Below the pieces are notes generated by a model. The model made no database searches and was not told where the DNA came from. It saw nothing but the letters and a program-made list of their open reading frames with translations. A program made the translations under genes and the position numbers. Positions 25,962 through 35,483 of a stretch of DNA of 64,000 bases are shown piece after piece; positions within the stretch are counted from its first letter, which is position 1; the number at the start of each line of letters is the position of its first letter. Origin of the DNA: Hallerella sp964587155 (GTDB taxonomy: Bacteria; Fibrobacterota; Fibrobacteria; Fibrobacterales; Fibrobacteraceae); NCBI GenBank assembly GCA_964587155.1, contig CAZPKF010000010.1, positions 1 through 64,000 on the forward strand, in the 5' to 3' direction.

Positions 25962-27173
25962 CTAAAATTCAAAATCCGCCCCTAAACGGACTTCTCCCAA
26001 CAAATAAGCCAGCGCGTATATTTCCGGATGGTCTTCGGGCAAATTCAAATATCGGCGAAAATGCGCTCCAACGGAAAGATATGTTCCAAAATGTTCGCCG
26101 CGGAAACGCATCTTCAAGCGGGCAGCCCCCTGTAACAATTGGCGATTCCACGCTCGATTGTCCCATGCGGACATTCCTTCCATTTCATTTGCGAAAATCT
26201 TCCAACGGTCTTTGAACGGACTATTCGAATAAAAAAGTTCGCCCCACAAATCCACGGAAAACGCCCGGTTGAACCTGCATCCCAACTGAATTTGAAGTTC
26301 CGGGCCGAGCTTTGCATTTTTTCCCAAGTAATAACGTTCCCAGACAGAATCCGGCTCTAAGCCGTTTCCAAACTCTTTTGGCTGATATTGCCAAAAAGAA
26401 GCGGACACCGACGTATCCCCGTCAAAACGCCCCGACAACGAAGCGTTCATCCAAAAGCCCATCCGGGGCCTGATTTCCACAAAACCGCCCCACTTTAACC
26501 GCGTCCGCCAATTTCCGTTCCAATAACCGAACGCGTCCATGCCCATGCGAACGTCCCCTGCCGAAAAAAAAGTGCGGTTCCCCGAAGCAGACAAGGCCAA
26601 AACCGCCCCGTCTGCTTCCGAAATTTCCACTTCCGCCAACAAGAACGCCGCAAACAATTCTCCCTGCAGGGAATACTCCAAATGCGGAGAAAACGCCCAA
26701 CGGCTGGTGTCCAAAACAGAGCCGTCTTCGCGAAAATTTCCACTTGCAGAAACGCCCACCGTGAAAAAATGCGTCAGCGGACCCCTGTCTTTTTCCATTT
26801 CCGCATCCAGTTGCAAAAAAACTTCTCCCGCATTTTCATGCGCTCCCAAAGAATCGCCGAATTCATCGTAACGAATCGCCTTCGCTTCTACCCGGGCAAA
26901 AAATTTCAACGGGAAAATTTCATCTTCATCCGGCGATTTCGGCATTTGAAGAGCGTCATAATACGCTTCCAAAATCTCCTGGATCTCATCCGTATAACGG
27001 CCACCATAAGATTTCGCTTCTTCGAGATAATTGAGCGTTGCCACTATATCCCCCACCGCTTCCGCATCCAGAGCCTTTTCAAAAAGGGAATCTTGGGGTG
27101 CACGGGCGAAAATTCCGCAGTACGACAGCAGAACGCAGATCAAAAAACGCGACCAGACCTCCGCAACTTTCAT
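25962..27173 (-). CDS. Outer-membrane beta-barrel protein, family unknown
   Basis: 403 residues. A signal peptide (FLICVLLSYCGIFARA) precedes a short helical segment (about 30-75, possibly TPR-like: LFEKALDAEAVGDIVATLNYLEEA) and then alternating amphipathic strands rich in Trp, Tyr and Phe, ending in VRLGADFEF with a C-terminal Phe as in outer-membrane barrels. It follows the 137-residue exported protein by three bases and belongs to an operon headed by a TPR lipoprotein, a kinase and a sigma-54 activator. Confidence 0.7.
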   Translation of the reverse strand: MKVAEVWSRFLICVLLSYCGIFARAPQDSLFEKALDAEAVGDIVATLNYLEEAKSYGGRYTDEIQEILEAYYDALQMPKSPDEDEIFPLKFFARVEAKAIRYDEFGDSLGAHENAGEVFLQLDAEMEKDRGPLTHFFTVGVSASGNFREDGSVLDTSRWAFSPHLEYSLQGELFAAFLLAEVEISEADGAVLALSASGNRTFFSAGDVRMGMDAFGYWNGNWRTRLKWGGFVEIRPRMGFWMNASLSGRFDGDTSVSASFWQYQPKEFGNGLEPDSVWERYYLGKNAKLGPELQIQLGCRFNRAFSVDLWGELFYSNSPFKDRWKIFANEMEGMSAWDNRAWNRQLLQGAARLKMRFRGEHFGTYLSVGAHFRRYLNLPEDHPEIYALAYLLGEVRLGADFEF

Positions 27174-27176
27174 GGA

Positions 27177-27590
27177 TTAACGCTTCGGATCGCCGTATTC
27201 CGGAGGCGGTGGCATCGGTCTTTCTTTGTCGGGAATACGCATTCGCGGATCTTCCCTCCAAGACGGCCCCCCTTCACGGAAAGGCATTTCCCTTTTCGGG
27301 GCAAACGGCTTCATTCGGGAGGTTTCTTCCCGATTTCCAGAAAGTCCGTTCCGCACTTCTTCTTTTTCCCGGGCAGAACTTTCCCGCAAGCGGACCAAGA
27401 TACGCTCCCGCGCTTCGCGCCTTTCCGCCCGTTTTTGTTCCCAAGATGCGTTTTCCGCAGAGGGCATTCCCCGTTTTGAAATGGATTCTTCGGCAGGCCC
27501 AGACATTTGGGCTTCGGGCGACATATTCGCCTCTGCAGAAGCGGATACAACCAAAGACAAAACGAAAATGCCCAAAATTCCGTACTTCAT
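27177..27590 (-). CDS. Small exported Arg/Glu/Pro-rich protein
   Basis: About 137 residues from ATG 27590 (MKYGILGIFVLSLVVSASAEA, a clear signal peptide); the longer frame upstream lacks sense. The mature part is charged and likely helical (KRAERREARERILVRLRESSA), followed by a Pro- and Arg-rich end (PMPPPPEYGDPKR). No family recognised; a periplasmic chaperone-like or cell-wall-associated role is possible but unsupported. Ends three bases before the outer-membrane protein gene. Confidence 0.65.
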   Translation of the reverse strand: MKYGILGIFVLSLVVSASAEANMSPEAQMSGPAEESISKRGMPSAENASWEQKRAERREARERILVRLRESSAREKEEVRNGLSGNREETSRMKPFAPKREMPFREGGPSWREDPRMRIPDKERPMPPPPEYGDPKR

Positions 27591-27627
27591 ACAGACCATT
27601 TCGCCAAAAACGTGCCACCAATCCGCA

Positions 27628-29115
27628 TCATTTGTCTGCGCTCCTCGATGGCGAATTCTTGTAATCTTCCTTTTTGATGCCAAGCCGCTCCATGACTTCG
27701 CGAAGAACCTTTCTGTCGATGCCTAAAATAGTCGCCGCAAGAGTCAAATTACCGCCCGTGTCGCGCAATGCGGAATCGATGACCGCCCGGTCCGCCATTT
27801 CACGTGCTTCCTTAAGCGTACGGGGCGATTCCTTGACGCTGTTCCGCAAAGTGTCCAAATTCAAATCCTTAGGCGTAATGACCGACCGCTCCGCCTGGAC
27901 AAGCGCCTTTTGCACTTTATTTTCCAATTCCCGGATATTTCCCGGCCACGAATAGGCGAGCAGCGCTTTTTCTGCCGCACGGGAAAAATGGAATTTTCCA
28001 AGGCCGTATTCCGCCGCATAACGCTTGGCGAAATCTTCGGCCAACAGTAAAACATCTTGTCCGCGATCCCGGAGTGGAGGAATTTCTAACGGCATTACCT
28101 GGACACGGTAATACAAATCTTCCCGGAAACGGTGTTCTTTCACCGCCTGTTCCAAATTCACATGAGTCGCCGAAATAATCCGGACGTTGACCGGAATTTC
28201 CCGATTGTCGCCGACCCGAGTAATGTGATGTTCCTGCAGCACACGAAGCAATTTCACCTGCATATTCAGCGGAAGTTCTCCGATTTCGTCTAAAAAGAGC
28301 GTTCCTCCCTCCGCTTCTTCAAAAACGCCTTTCCGCGTATCGATGGCTCCCGTGAACGAACCCTTCACATGACCAAAAAGAATCGATTCGATTAAGTTTT
28401 CCGGAATGGCTCCGCAATTGATGGCGATAAACGGTTTTTCAGCCCGGGGACTCCGGGAATGCATCCACCGCGCCAAGACTTCTTTCCCCGTTCCCGTTTC
28501 TCCCCGGATAATGACCGGAGCCGGCAATGCGATGAATTTCTCTGCCGCCGCAATGAGTTTCGCCATCGCCGATGACGCATAGACTAATGGTCCCTTCCGC
28601 TCGACTCCGCGCAATTCATCTAACGAATCCTTGTCTGTTTTTCGACGATAAGCCGAAGCGGCGATTTTTTCAAGGACAACGACAAATTTATCAAACAGTT
28701 TCTTGTCATTTTCATCAAAGGATTCCGCCCGCGCTTCCCGCTGCAAATACAAAAATCCTGAAGCGTTCTCTGCCGCAGGCGTTTTGAACGGAGCCACCAA
28801 AATGCTTGTCAAATTGTTTTTTACGATGGATTTCGAAACATCCCCGTTTTCTGCCAAATTCCACAAAATGGCGCATTTTTCTTCGCGGGCGCGTTCCACC
28901 GCACTCAGTGAAATGGCGACCGATGAAGGATAAGCGTAACGGAAAGGCGATTCAGCAAGCTCTGCCGGGATTTCGAGGACAGCGGCATCCGCATTCAAAG
29001 CCCGGCACGCTGCTTTCGCAATCGCCGGGAGCAGCTCTTCGGGCATGGATTCGTCGAGAAGCCGGGACAGCATGTCTAAAAGTCCAGATGCGGCAAACAA
29101 TGATTCTGCGGTCAC
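27628..29115 (-). CDS. GAF-AAA+ sigma-54-dependent activator
   Basis: 495 residues. An N-terminal GAF-like sensory domain (about 15-155) precedes an AAA+ domain with Walker A GETGTGKE (205-212), a GSFTGA loop (252-257) that contacts sigma-54 and Walker B GTLFLDEIGE (271-280). The C-terminus is a Fis-type helix-turn-helix (NLTLAATILGIDRKVLREVM). The loop has Ser in place of the usual Ala of GAFTGA. No receiver domain is present, so control is likely by ligand binding or by the kinase-like protein encoded 12 bases upstream. Confidence 0.93.
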   Translation of the reverse strand: MTAESLFAASGLLDMLSRLLDESMPEELLPAIAKAACRALNADAAVLEIPAELAESPFRYAYPSSVAISLSAVERAREEKCAILWNLAENGDVSKSIVKNNLTSILVAPFKTPAAENASGFLYLQREARAESFDENDKKLFDKFVVVLEKIAASAYRRKTDKDSLDELRGVERKGPLVYASSAMAKLIAAAEKFIALPAPVIIRGETGTGKEVLARWMHSRSPRAEKPFIAINCGAIPENLIESILFGHVKGSFTGAIDTRKGVFEEAEGGTLFLDEIGELPLNMQVKLLRVLQEHHITRVGDNREIPVNVRIISATHVNLEQAVKEHRFREDLYYRVQVMPLEIPPLRDRGQDVLLLAEDFAKRYAAEYGLGKFHFSRAAEKALLAYSWPGNIRELENKVQKALVQAERSVITPKDLNLDTLRNSVKESPRTLKEAREMADRAVIDSALRDTGGNLTLAATILGIDRKVLREVMERLGIKKEDYKNSPSRSADK

Positions 29116-29127
29116 ACAAACTCCTTT

Positions 29128-30261
29128 TCACTCGTAAAGGGAAGAATCGGAATCCACGAGGATCCCCCGGATACCAGACGTCGGATTTTTTTCCAAGGCG
29201 TCATCGCCCATCTGTGTACGGGAACGTTTTAACATCACATTGCCGACATCCTCGATATCCGAAGTCCGGGAATTTTCTCTTCCAATATAAATGAACAAAA
29301 GGAGTAGGCCCAAAAGAATCAGTCCTGCAGACAAAATTTTAAGGGCAATCCGATGCCGTTTGAAACTTTTTGTTCCGAAAGCCTTGGAAAAATTTTCCAA
29401 ACATACGCCGGGAGAAGTTTCTATCCGCATTTCGCGTTCGCGAATCCGTTCCGTCAATTTCTTTTTCCAAATCGCCGCCGGCTGAGAATTTTCCACCCGG
29501 ATCTTCTGCAAATTATGTTCCGCAATTTCAAGGTTCTCATCGAATTCTTCAAAGTCTTCGAACCTTTCCGATGGATTTCTGCAAAGCGTTCCCTTCCACA
29601 AATCCCGAACCGACAGAACTTCTTCCAAAGGCAGAACGCCCCGGCCAAGCAACAGCGAGTTCACGTCCAAGGAATCGACTCGGAACACCGCCGATTCTAT
29701 TGATTCAAATGTTTCTCCGCCCAAAAGAGGTTCGCCCGAAATCCAAAAATAAAGCATCGCTCCCAAACTGAAAAGTTCGCTTTCCACATTGGCAGGCGCA
29801 CCTTCAAAGCGCTCCGGCGCGGCAAACCGCGGAGCACCCAACCCCCGAATGCCAAAATCCAACAGAACGGGGGAACCCTCCTCAGTGACCAACACATTTT
29901 CCGGATTCAAATCCCCATGGAGAACACCTTTTGCAAAAGTCCGGGAAAGCGTTGCACAGATACGGCGCATCATTCCAATGGCTTCTCGAAGCGGCATCGG
30001 CGAAAGCTGGGAGCTGGGAATCCCACGGATATATTCCGAGACCGAAAAAGCATTGCCGTCAAAGGTTCCCCATTCTAGTATCCGGGGAATTCCAACAATC
30101 GGTTCTTGTAAAAAAAGCGCGGTTTTATCTTCAGGAAAATTTCCATTTGAATAAACCTTGACGGCGACTGGCATTTTTCCATCGAGGCACGCCTTGTAAA
30201 CGACCGCTTCTCCGCCACGTTGCAACATCCGGATTTCCGACAAGCGGCCAAAATCCATCAC
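29128..30261 (-). CDS. Membrane-anchored Ser/Thr kinase-like protein
   Basis: 377 residues. The kinase domain is compact: Gly-rich loop RGGEAVVYKA, VAVK lysine Lys35, catalytic loop HGDLNPENVL (Asp117, Asn122), DFG (135-137) and APE (148-150), so catalytic residues are present. The region of helix C is unusually short. A membrane helix at about 307-326 (LKILSAGLILLGLLLLFIYI) leaves a C-terminal tail of about 50 residues outside. It overlaps the TPR lipoprotein gene by four bases and precedes the sigma-54 activator, suggesting signal transfer from envelope to transcription. Confidence 0.85.
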   Translation of the reverse strand: MMDFGRLSEIRMLQRGGEAVVYKACLDGKMPVAVKVYSNGNFPEDKTALFLQEPIVGIPRILEWGTFDGNAFSVSEYIRGIPSSQLSPMPLREAIGMMRRICATLSRTFAKGVLHGDLNPENVLVTEEGSPVLLDFGIRGLGAPRFAAPERFEGAPANVESELFSLGAMLYFWISGEPLLGGETFESIESAVFRVDSLDVNSLLLGRGVLPLEEVLSVRDLWKGTLCRNPSERFEDFEEFDENLEIAEHNLQKIRVENSQPAAIWKKKLTERIREREMRIETSPGVCLENFSKAFGTKSFKRHRIALKILSAGLILLGLLLLFIYIGRENSRTSDIEDVGNVMLKRSRTQMGDDALEKNPTSGIRGILVDSDSSLYE

Positions 30262-30959
30262 GGCAAAATTCCCCTCTTAGCAAACTTTGCGTTCAAAGAA
30301 TCCTCCGCTATTTTAGTCCAAAAATCCAAGTGGTGATTTTCCGGAAACCGCAATGAGCCAGCAGACCAAACCTCCCAAGCTTTTTCCACATTCCCCTGTT
30401 CCCAATAAAGTTTTCCCAAATTGGAATAGGCCGGTGAAAAATCCGGATTTTCAGAGAGAATCCACTGGAATATTTTTTGTGCAAATTCCACATCGCCGTA
30501 TCCAGAAAGGGCCAGCGCCTTGAGATTCCAGCTGTAATAATTTGTACTGTCGAGAAGAATGGATTCGTCCAAAATGTCGAGAATTTTCGCTTGCGGATTT
30601 TCAAAAGTCCGCGCCCGCGCCAAATAAAAAAGAGCAGAGGAATGCATCTTTTGGGCGGCAGAGCTGTCGACATTCGAAAGAATCCGAAATTCTGTCAGGG
30701 CATTCATCCAGAGTTTTACCGAATGCTCACCGGACATTTCCGCAGATTCCGCTTTTCCAAAAAGAGCAAGGGCCATTCCATAACGGGCTTCCCTGTTTGC
30801 CGGATTTTCGTCTAAAATTTTCGCAAACCGTTCAATAGCCCGTTCAAAATCCCCGATGCGGAGCGCTTCATTCGCAAGCTCCATCGACGACTGACAACTT
30901 GCGACAACGAAGGCGCAAAAAGGCAACAGCATCCGCAACAATTTTCCTGTCCAGCACAT
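30258..30959 (-). CDS. TPR-repeat lipoprotein
   Basis: 233 residues. The signal peptide ends in VVASC, a lipobox. Several tetratricopeptide repeats follow, e.g. ALRIGDFERAIERFAKILDENPANREARYGMALALF and FSPAYSNLGKLYWEQGNVEKAWEVW. TPR lipoproteins usually scaffold protein complexes in the periplasm. First gene of the kinase/sigma-54/outer-membrane operon; ATGA overlap with the kinase gene. Confidence 0.85.
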   Translation of the reverse strand: MCWTGKLLRMLLPFCAFVVASCQSSMELANEALRIGDFERAIERFAKILDENPANREARYGMALALFGKAESAEMSGEHSVKLWMNALTEFRILSNVDSSAAQKMHSSALFYLARARTFENPQAKILDILDESILLDSTNYYSWNLKALALSGYGDVEFAQKIFQWILSENPDFSPAYSNLGKLYWEQGNVEKAWEVWSAGSLRFPENHHLDFWTKIAEDSLNAKFAKRGILP

Positions 30960-31428
30960 GGAGATTTCTACCCGGGTGTTTCAAATTTAATATAATCGTT
31001 TTGCTTACGGACAAAAATCTTTTTTGTGAAAGGGAACGTTCTTTTGCAAAACAAAAGCTCCACGCCAAGGATCATCTTAAAGCACAACGCCAGAATCTGA
31101 TTGCTGCCAAACGATGCGGTACGAGAAGTGCGAAAAGGAAATGGTTTTATTGATTTGGATTTTAAACAAAAGCATTTTCTGTTGATGTGTCGAATTTCAC
31201 ACGGTCCGGCCAACAAAGGCTAGCCGTTTTCGCAAAAAGAAAGTTCAACGCCCAGATCATTCAGGAGCGAAACGGGTCAGAACTTAGCTTCAACTTGAGT
31301 ATTGAACCATCAGCAATTGAATTCATTCTGTAAGGTATAAAGTCCAAGAACATTCGTCAAATACACGCCCTTTTCCCTTTCTCCAAATAAGTATATTTGA
31401 CACGAAAAATCTCTTCAAGGAGTTAAAG
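30960..31428. other. Divergent intergenic region with repeat copy B
   Basis: 469 bases between the TPR lipoprotein operon and the plus-strand dehydrogenase. It holds repeat copy B and, next to ATG 31429, a good SD (AAGGAG). The remainder has no gene I can support; promoters for both directions must lie here but none stands out. Confidence 0.6.
31160..31243 (+). repeat. Dispersed intergenic repeat, copy B
   Basis: Plus-strand copy with ATTTTCTG at 31174, CACGG at 31200 and AAGGCTAGCCGTTTTCGCA at 31216, the latter identical to copy A over 19 bases. Confidence 0.7.
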
Positions 31429-32619
31429 ATGTCCAAAGTCTTGATTATCGGAGCCGGTGGCGTTTCTGGTGTCGTTGTCCGCAAATGCGCACAGAATGCA
31501 GACGTTTATTCAGAAATTCTTTTGGCCAGCCGGACAAAGTCCAAATGCGACTCTATCGCCGCCGACATCAAGAACATTCCCGTCCACACGGCAAAAGTCG
31601 ATGCGGACAAGGCTAGCGAAGTTGCAGCACTCATCCGGGATTTTAAACCGGAACTGGTTCTCAACGTTGCTCTCCCCTACCAAGATTTGGCCATCATGGA
31701 CGCATGCCTTGCCGAAGGCGTGAACTATCTCGACGCAGCGAATTACGAACCCAAGGACAAAGCGCACTTTGAATATTCCTGGCAATGGGCCTACCACGAC
31801 CGTTTTAAACAAGCGGGCATCACGGCACTTCTCGGATCGGGATTTGATCCCGGCGTCACAAATGTCTACACCGCCTATGCGAAAAAGCATTATTTCGACA
31901 CCATCGACACATTAGACATTGTCGACTGCAACGCCGGAAACCACGGACAGGCATTCGCCACCAATTTCAACCCGGAAATCAACATCCGCGAAGTTACCCA
32001 AAACGGAAAATTCTATCGCGATGGAAACTTTTACGAAATTCCGCCCATGTCCGAACACAAGAGCGTCGATTATCCGCAAGTCGGTCCGCGCGAAAGTTAT
32101 CTGCTTTGGCACGAAGAACTCGAATCCCTTGTCAAGCACATTCCCGAAATCAAACAGGCCCGTTTCTGGATGACCTTCGGAGAAGAATACCTGACCCATC
32201 TCCGCGTTCTCGAAGATGTCGGCATGACGCGGATAGACCCGGTGGATTTCCACGGTCAAAAAATCATTCCGTTAGAGTTTCTCAAAGCCCTGCTCCCCGA
32301 ACCGGGGAACCTTGGCAAGAACTACACGGGCAAAACGTGCATCGGCTGCCAACTCACCGGTCAAAAAGACGGCAAGCCGCAAACGTATTTCATCTACAAC
32401 GTATGCGACCACGCGGAATGCTTTAAAGAAGTCAAAGCACAAGCTGTCAGCTACACAACAGGCGTTCCTGTGATGCTCGGCGGTGCCATGCTCCTGACCG
32501 GAAAATGGAAAGGCGCAGGCGTTTTCAACATGGAGCAATTTGACCCAGATCCGTTCATGGCGGAAATTGGCAAATGGGGACTCCCGTGGCACGAAATTTT
32601 TGGTCAGACACTGGTCTAA
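31429..32619 (+). CDS. Carboxynorspermidine/carboxyspermidine dehydrogenase
   Basis: 396 residues of the saccharopine-dehydrogenase-like family. The NAD(P) site is IIGAGGVSGVVV at the N-terminus, with NVALPYQDLAIMDACLAEGV and LLGSGFDPGVTNVY as in carboxy(nor)spermidine dehydrogenases. It would condense aspartate semialdehyde with a diamine in the alternative polyamine pathway; decarboxylation by NspC would follow, but that gene is not here. Saccharopine dehydrogenase itself is less likely given the length and the GFDPGVTN motif. Strong SD AAGGAG. Confidence 0.88.
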   Translation: MSKVLIIGAGGVSGVVVRKCAQNADVYSEILLASRTKSKCDSIAADIKNIPVHTAKVDADKASEVAALIRDFKPELVLNVALPYQDLAIMDACLAEGVNYLDAANYEPKDKAHFEYSWQWAYHDRFKQAGITALLGSGFDPGVTNVYTAYAKKHYFDTIDTLDIVDCNAGNHGQAFATNFNPEINIREVTQNGKFYRDGNFYEIPPMSEHKSVDYPQVGPRESYLLWHEELESLVKHIPEIKQARFWMTFGEEYLTHLRVLEDVGMTRIDPVDFHGQKIIPLEFLKALLPEPGNLGKNYTGKTCIGCQLTGQKDGKPQTYFIYNVCDHAECFKEVKAQAVSYTTGVPVMLGGAMLLTGKWKGAGVFNMEQFDPDPFMAEIGKWGLPWHEIFGQTLV

Positions 32620-32729
32620 CGCTCGACTATTCCAATTTGGAGCTTCTCCGCTAAGCGAATCAATTTGAAAATTCCCTGCTTCAGCCTATATTCAAATTGA
32701 TAGGAGCTTTTGTTTTTGGATTTACAGGC

Positions 32730-34394
32730 ATGACCGAAGTTTTAAAAGAGAATGAAAATCAACTGTTCCAAGCACTTTCGAACAGTTCTGACTCTGCGTT
32801 CTTTTTCGCTAGCGATTTAAAACAAGACGCCGTCGTCTGGTCCAAATCAGCCCAAGCTTTTTTAGGGTTAAAATCCGCCAAAACGAAAAATATCCGTGAT
32901 TTTTGGGAAAATCGCATTTATCCCGAAGACAGGGAAAAATTCAACGCTTACTTTGAAAACATTTTCCATTCAACTGTCAAGCGTCACGATTTGGAATACC
33001 GCATCGAAACCGCCACGGGAAACTACGAATGGATTCTTTGCAGTAGCAGTGTCGATTACGACAAGAACGGACAACCAGCCCGGGCCGCGGGATTTATCCG
33101 CCCACTCGGCTATCGAAACAAAATTGATCCCATTTCCAACTTGAGAACCATCCATGAATTCCGCCGAAATTTGCGGGAGCGTTTGCAAAAGAACGATCGG
33201 GGTGCCGTCCTCATGTTCGATTTGCTCAATTTCAAAAAAATCATCGACGACCATGGATACGCATTCGGCGACAAGTTCTTTTACACCATGGGCGTTTTGC
33301 TGAAAAAAGAATTGCACAAAGATGATTCTCTGTTTCGGATGCAAGGCTCCCATTTTGCAGTCATCATCAAATCTTGCAAAAAAACGGACATCCACGCCGC
33401 ATTTGAAGCAATCCAAAAAGTTCTGAGAAACATCCGCGTTGAAAATATCGATTTCGATCAAGACTTCGTTTGCGCCGCGACCATCTTCCCCTCTGATGGC
33501 GTCAATGTGGACAGGCTCCAGCAAAATCTGTATTACGCCATCGATCACGCCAAAACGCTCCACGCCAAAGAACTGGTCTATTACACAGAAGAACTTTACA
33601 TTCAAAAACTCCGGCAATCCAAAATCCGCGAAGCCATAAAAAAAAGCCTGCAGAATGATTGTTGCGGATTCGAGCTTTACTTTCAGCCGATTGTCGCCAC
33701 GAACGAAACCAAATGCAAATCCGCAGAAGCCCTGCTCCGGTTTTCAACGCCCGAACTCGGCTCGGTAAGCCCGGCAGAATTCATCCCTTTGCTGGAAATG
33801 ACGGGCGACATTATCCACGTCGGAGCCTGGGTCATCGACAAGGCGATGCAACATTTAGCCGAATGGAAATCCCTCCATTCCGGTTTTGAACAAATTCACG
33901 TCAATGTTTCCAGCATTCAGTTTTTAGATTCCCGATTCAAAGAAACAGTATCATCCGTTCTCCGCAAATACGCGATTCCCGCTTCGTCTCTTGTGTTAGA
34001 ACTCACGGAATCGTGCCGCATCCAGGCGACCGAAGAATTTGCCGAACTTTTCAAAGAACTCCGGGAAATGGGAGTAAAAACTGCCCTTGACGACTTTGGA
34101 ACCGGTTACGCATCGCTCATCATTTTATGCGACATTCCCATTGACATACTGAAAATTGATTTCAAACTGACTCAAAATTTTGTCAAATATCCGCAGCACC
34201 GTTCCATTTTAAAACTGGTCTCGGACTTTTGTAAAAAAGGAACCATCCGGCTTTGTGCCGAAGGCGTTGAAACCCAAGATTCCCTAACCGTTATGAAAAA
34301 CGCCGGAACAGACCTTATCCAAGGTTATTTGATTTCCCGTCCGATTCCCGCGGCGGAGTTCAAAGAAAAATACATCAAGCCTTTCGCTCCATGA
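32730..34394 (+). CDS. PAS-GGDEF-EAL cyclic-di-GMP phosphodiesterase
   Basis: About 554 residues from ATG 32730. Residues 15-125 are a PAS domain (YPEDREKF, EYRI). The GGDEF domain (133-290) is degenerate: the signature position reads QGSHF. The EAL domain (298-550) keeps FQPIV, EALLRF (333-338), the Asn of NVSSIQF, ELTES, ALDDFGTGYAS, the Lys of LKIDF and AEGVET, so it should hydrolyse c-di-GMP with the GGDEF part as regulator. The SD is weak; a TTG at 32697 could extend it. The last four bases overlap the DUF1848 gene. Confidence 0.85.
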   Translation: MTEVLKENENQLFQALSNSSDSAFFFASDLKQDAVVWSKSAQAFLGLKSAKTKNIRDFWENRIYPEDREKFNAYFENIFHSTVKRHDLEYRIETATGNYEWILCSSSVDYDKNGQPARAAGFIRPLGYRNKIDPISNLRTIHEFRRNLRERLQKNDRGAVLMFDLLNFKKIIDDHGYAFGDKFFYTMGVLLKKELHKDDSLFRMQGSHFAVIIKSCKKTDIHAAFEAIQKVLRNIRVENIDFDQDFVCAATIFPSDGVNVDRLQQNLYYAIDHAKTLHAKELVYYTEELYIQKLRQSKIREAIKKSLQNDCCGFELYFQPIVATNETKCKSAEALLRFSTPELGSVSPAEFIPLLEMTGDIIHVGAWVIDKAMQHLAEWKSLHSGFEQIHVNVSSIQFLDSRFKETVSSVLRKYAIPASSLVLELTESCRIQATEEFAELFKELREMGVKTALDDFGTGYASLIILCDIPIDILKIDFKLTQNFVKYPQHRSILKLVSDFCKKGTIRLCAEGVETQDSLTVMKNAGTDLIQGYLISRPIPAAEFKEKYIKPFAP

Positions 34395-35326
34395 TTATTC
34401 AAACCGGATTTCGCACGGACATTCCGGCTTTCTTTGCAAAATGGTTTTCCAATCGATTGACAGAAGGCTTCGTTTTGGTTCGCAATCCATACAATCAAAA
34501 ACTAATTACGAAATACATTCTTTCGCCATCCGTCGTCGACATGATTGGTTTTTGCAGCAAAAATCCTGCGCCGATGCTCCCTTACATGAACCTTTTGGAA
34601 CCTTACGGGCAATTTTGGTTTGTCACGATAACACCTTATGGGAAAGAAATCGAGCCCCATGTTCCAAACAAGGACTTTGTCTTGCAAACGTTCCAAGAAC
34701 TTTCCCGGCGTATAGGCGTTGAAAGAGTCGCATGGCGTTATGATCCCATATTCATTTCAAAGAAATATTCCATCGAACGGCATTTGATCGCTTTTGAAAA
34801 GATGGCTGCGGAACTATCCGGGTTCACGCATACTTGTGTCATCAGTTTTATAGACCTTTATGCCAAAGTCTTAGAGCACTTTCCCGAAGCGGAGAGCGTC
34901 CCCCGGGAAGTTCAGATTTTATTGGCAAAAGAATTTGTCCGCATCGGAAAACGCTTCGGCATTCGCATCCAAAGCTGCGCAGAGGGCGATTTTTTAAAGC
35001 CTTACGGCGTGGACATCAGCGGATGCATTACAAAACAAGTCATCGCAAAAGCCATTCACACGCCTTTGCGAATTCCCACCGGAAAACGCCTACGCGACAC
35101 CTGCAACTGTTACGCCGGAAACGACATCGGAGCCTACGACAGCTGCGGACATCTGTGCAAATATTGCTATGCGACAAGCAGCCAGGAATCCTTCGAAAAA
35201 AACATCCGGAATCACGACCCCAACTCACCCTTGCTGATTGGCCATTTAGAAAAAGGCGACCGCATCCGCGCTGCCGTGCAAGAATCGTGGAAAACGCAAC
35301 AAACCGAAATACTTTTTCCCCAATAG
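34391..35326 (+). CDS. DUF1848 protein, radical-SAM-like
   Basis: 311 residues. It matches the DUF1848 layout: an N-terminal SRRTDIPAF-like stretch (here TGFRTDIPAFFAKWF), GFVLVRNPYN, FWFVTITPYG, and a Cys-rich C-terminal block with DTCNC and CGHLCKYCYA that would hold an iron-sulphur cluster. The reaction is not known. Its ATG overlaps the stop of the EAL gene (ATGA), indicating translational coupling with c-di-GMP turnover. Confidence 0.8.
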   Translation: MIIQTGFRTDIPAFFAKWFSNRLTEGFVLVRNPYNQKLITKYILSPSVVDMIGFCSKNPAPMLPYMNLLEPYGQFWFVTITPYGKEIEPHVPNKDFVLQTFQELSRRIGVERVAWRYDPIFISKKYSIERHLIAFEKMAAELSGFTHTCVISFIDLYAKVLEHFPEAESVPREVQILLAKEFVRIGKRFGIRIQSCAEGDFLKPYGVDISGCITKQVIAKAIHTPLRIPTGKRLRDTCNCYAGNDIGAYDSCGHLCKYCYATSSQESFEKNIRNHDPNSPLLIGHLEKGDRIRAAVQESWKTQQTEILFPQ

Positions 35327-35400
35327 ACCGTGTCGTTAGAAATTAAAACGGCGAAATTTGAAATTTGGAATGTGAACAGAAAACTAAGAAATGATGGGGC

Positions 35401-35483
35401 TTTAAATGAAAAACTTTTCTGTAATCGGGTGAATTTTGCACGGCTTTGACGGCAAAGGAGGAACCGTTTTTGCAAAAGGAAAC
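35401..35483 (+). repeat. Dispersed intergenic repeat, copy C
   Basis: Plus-strand copy with CTTTTCTG at 35414, GTGAATTTTGCACGG at 35429 and CCGTTTTTGCAAAA at 35464. It has one-base indels relative to the others. Confidence 0.65.
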
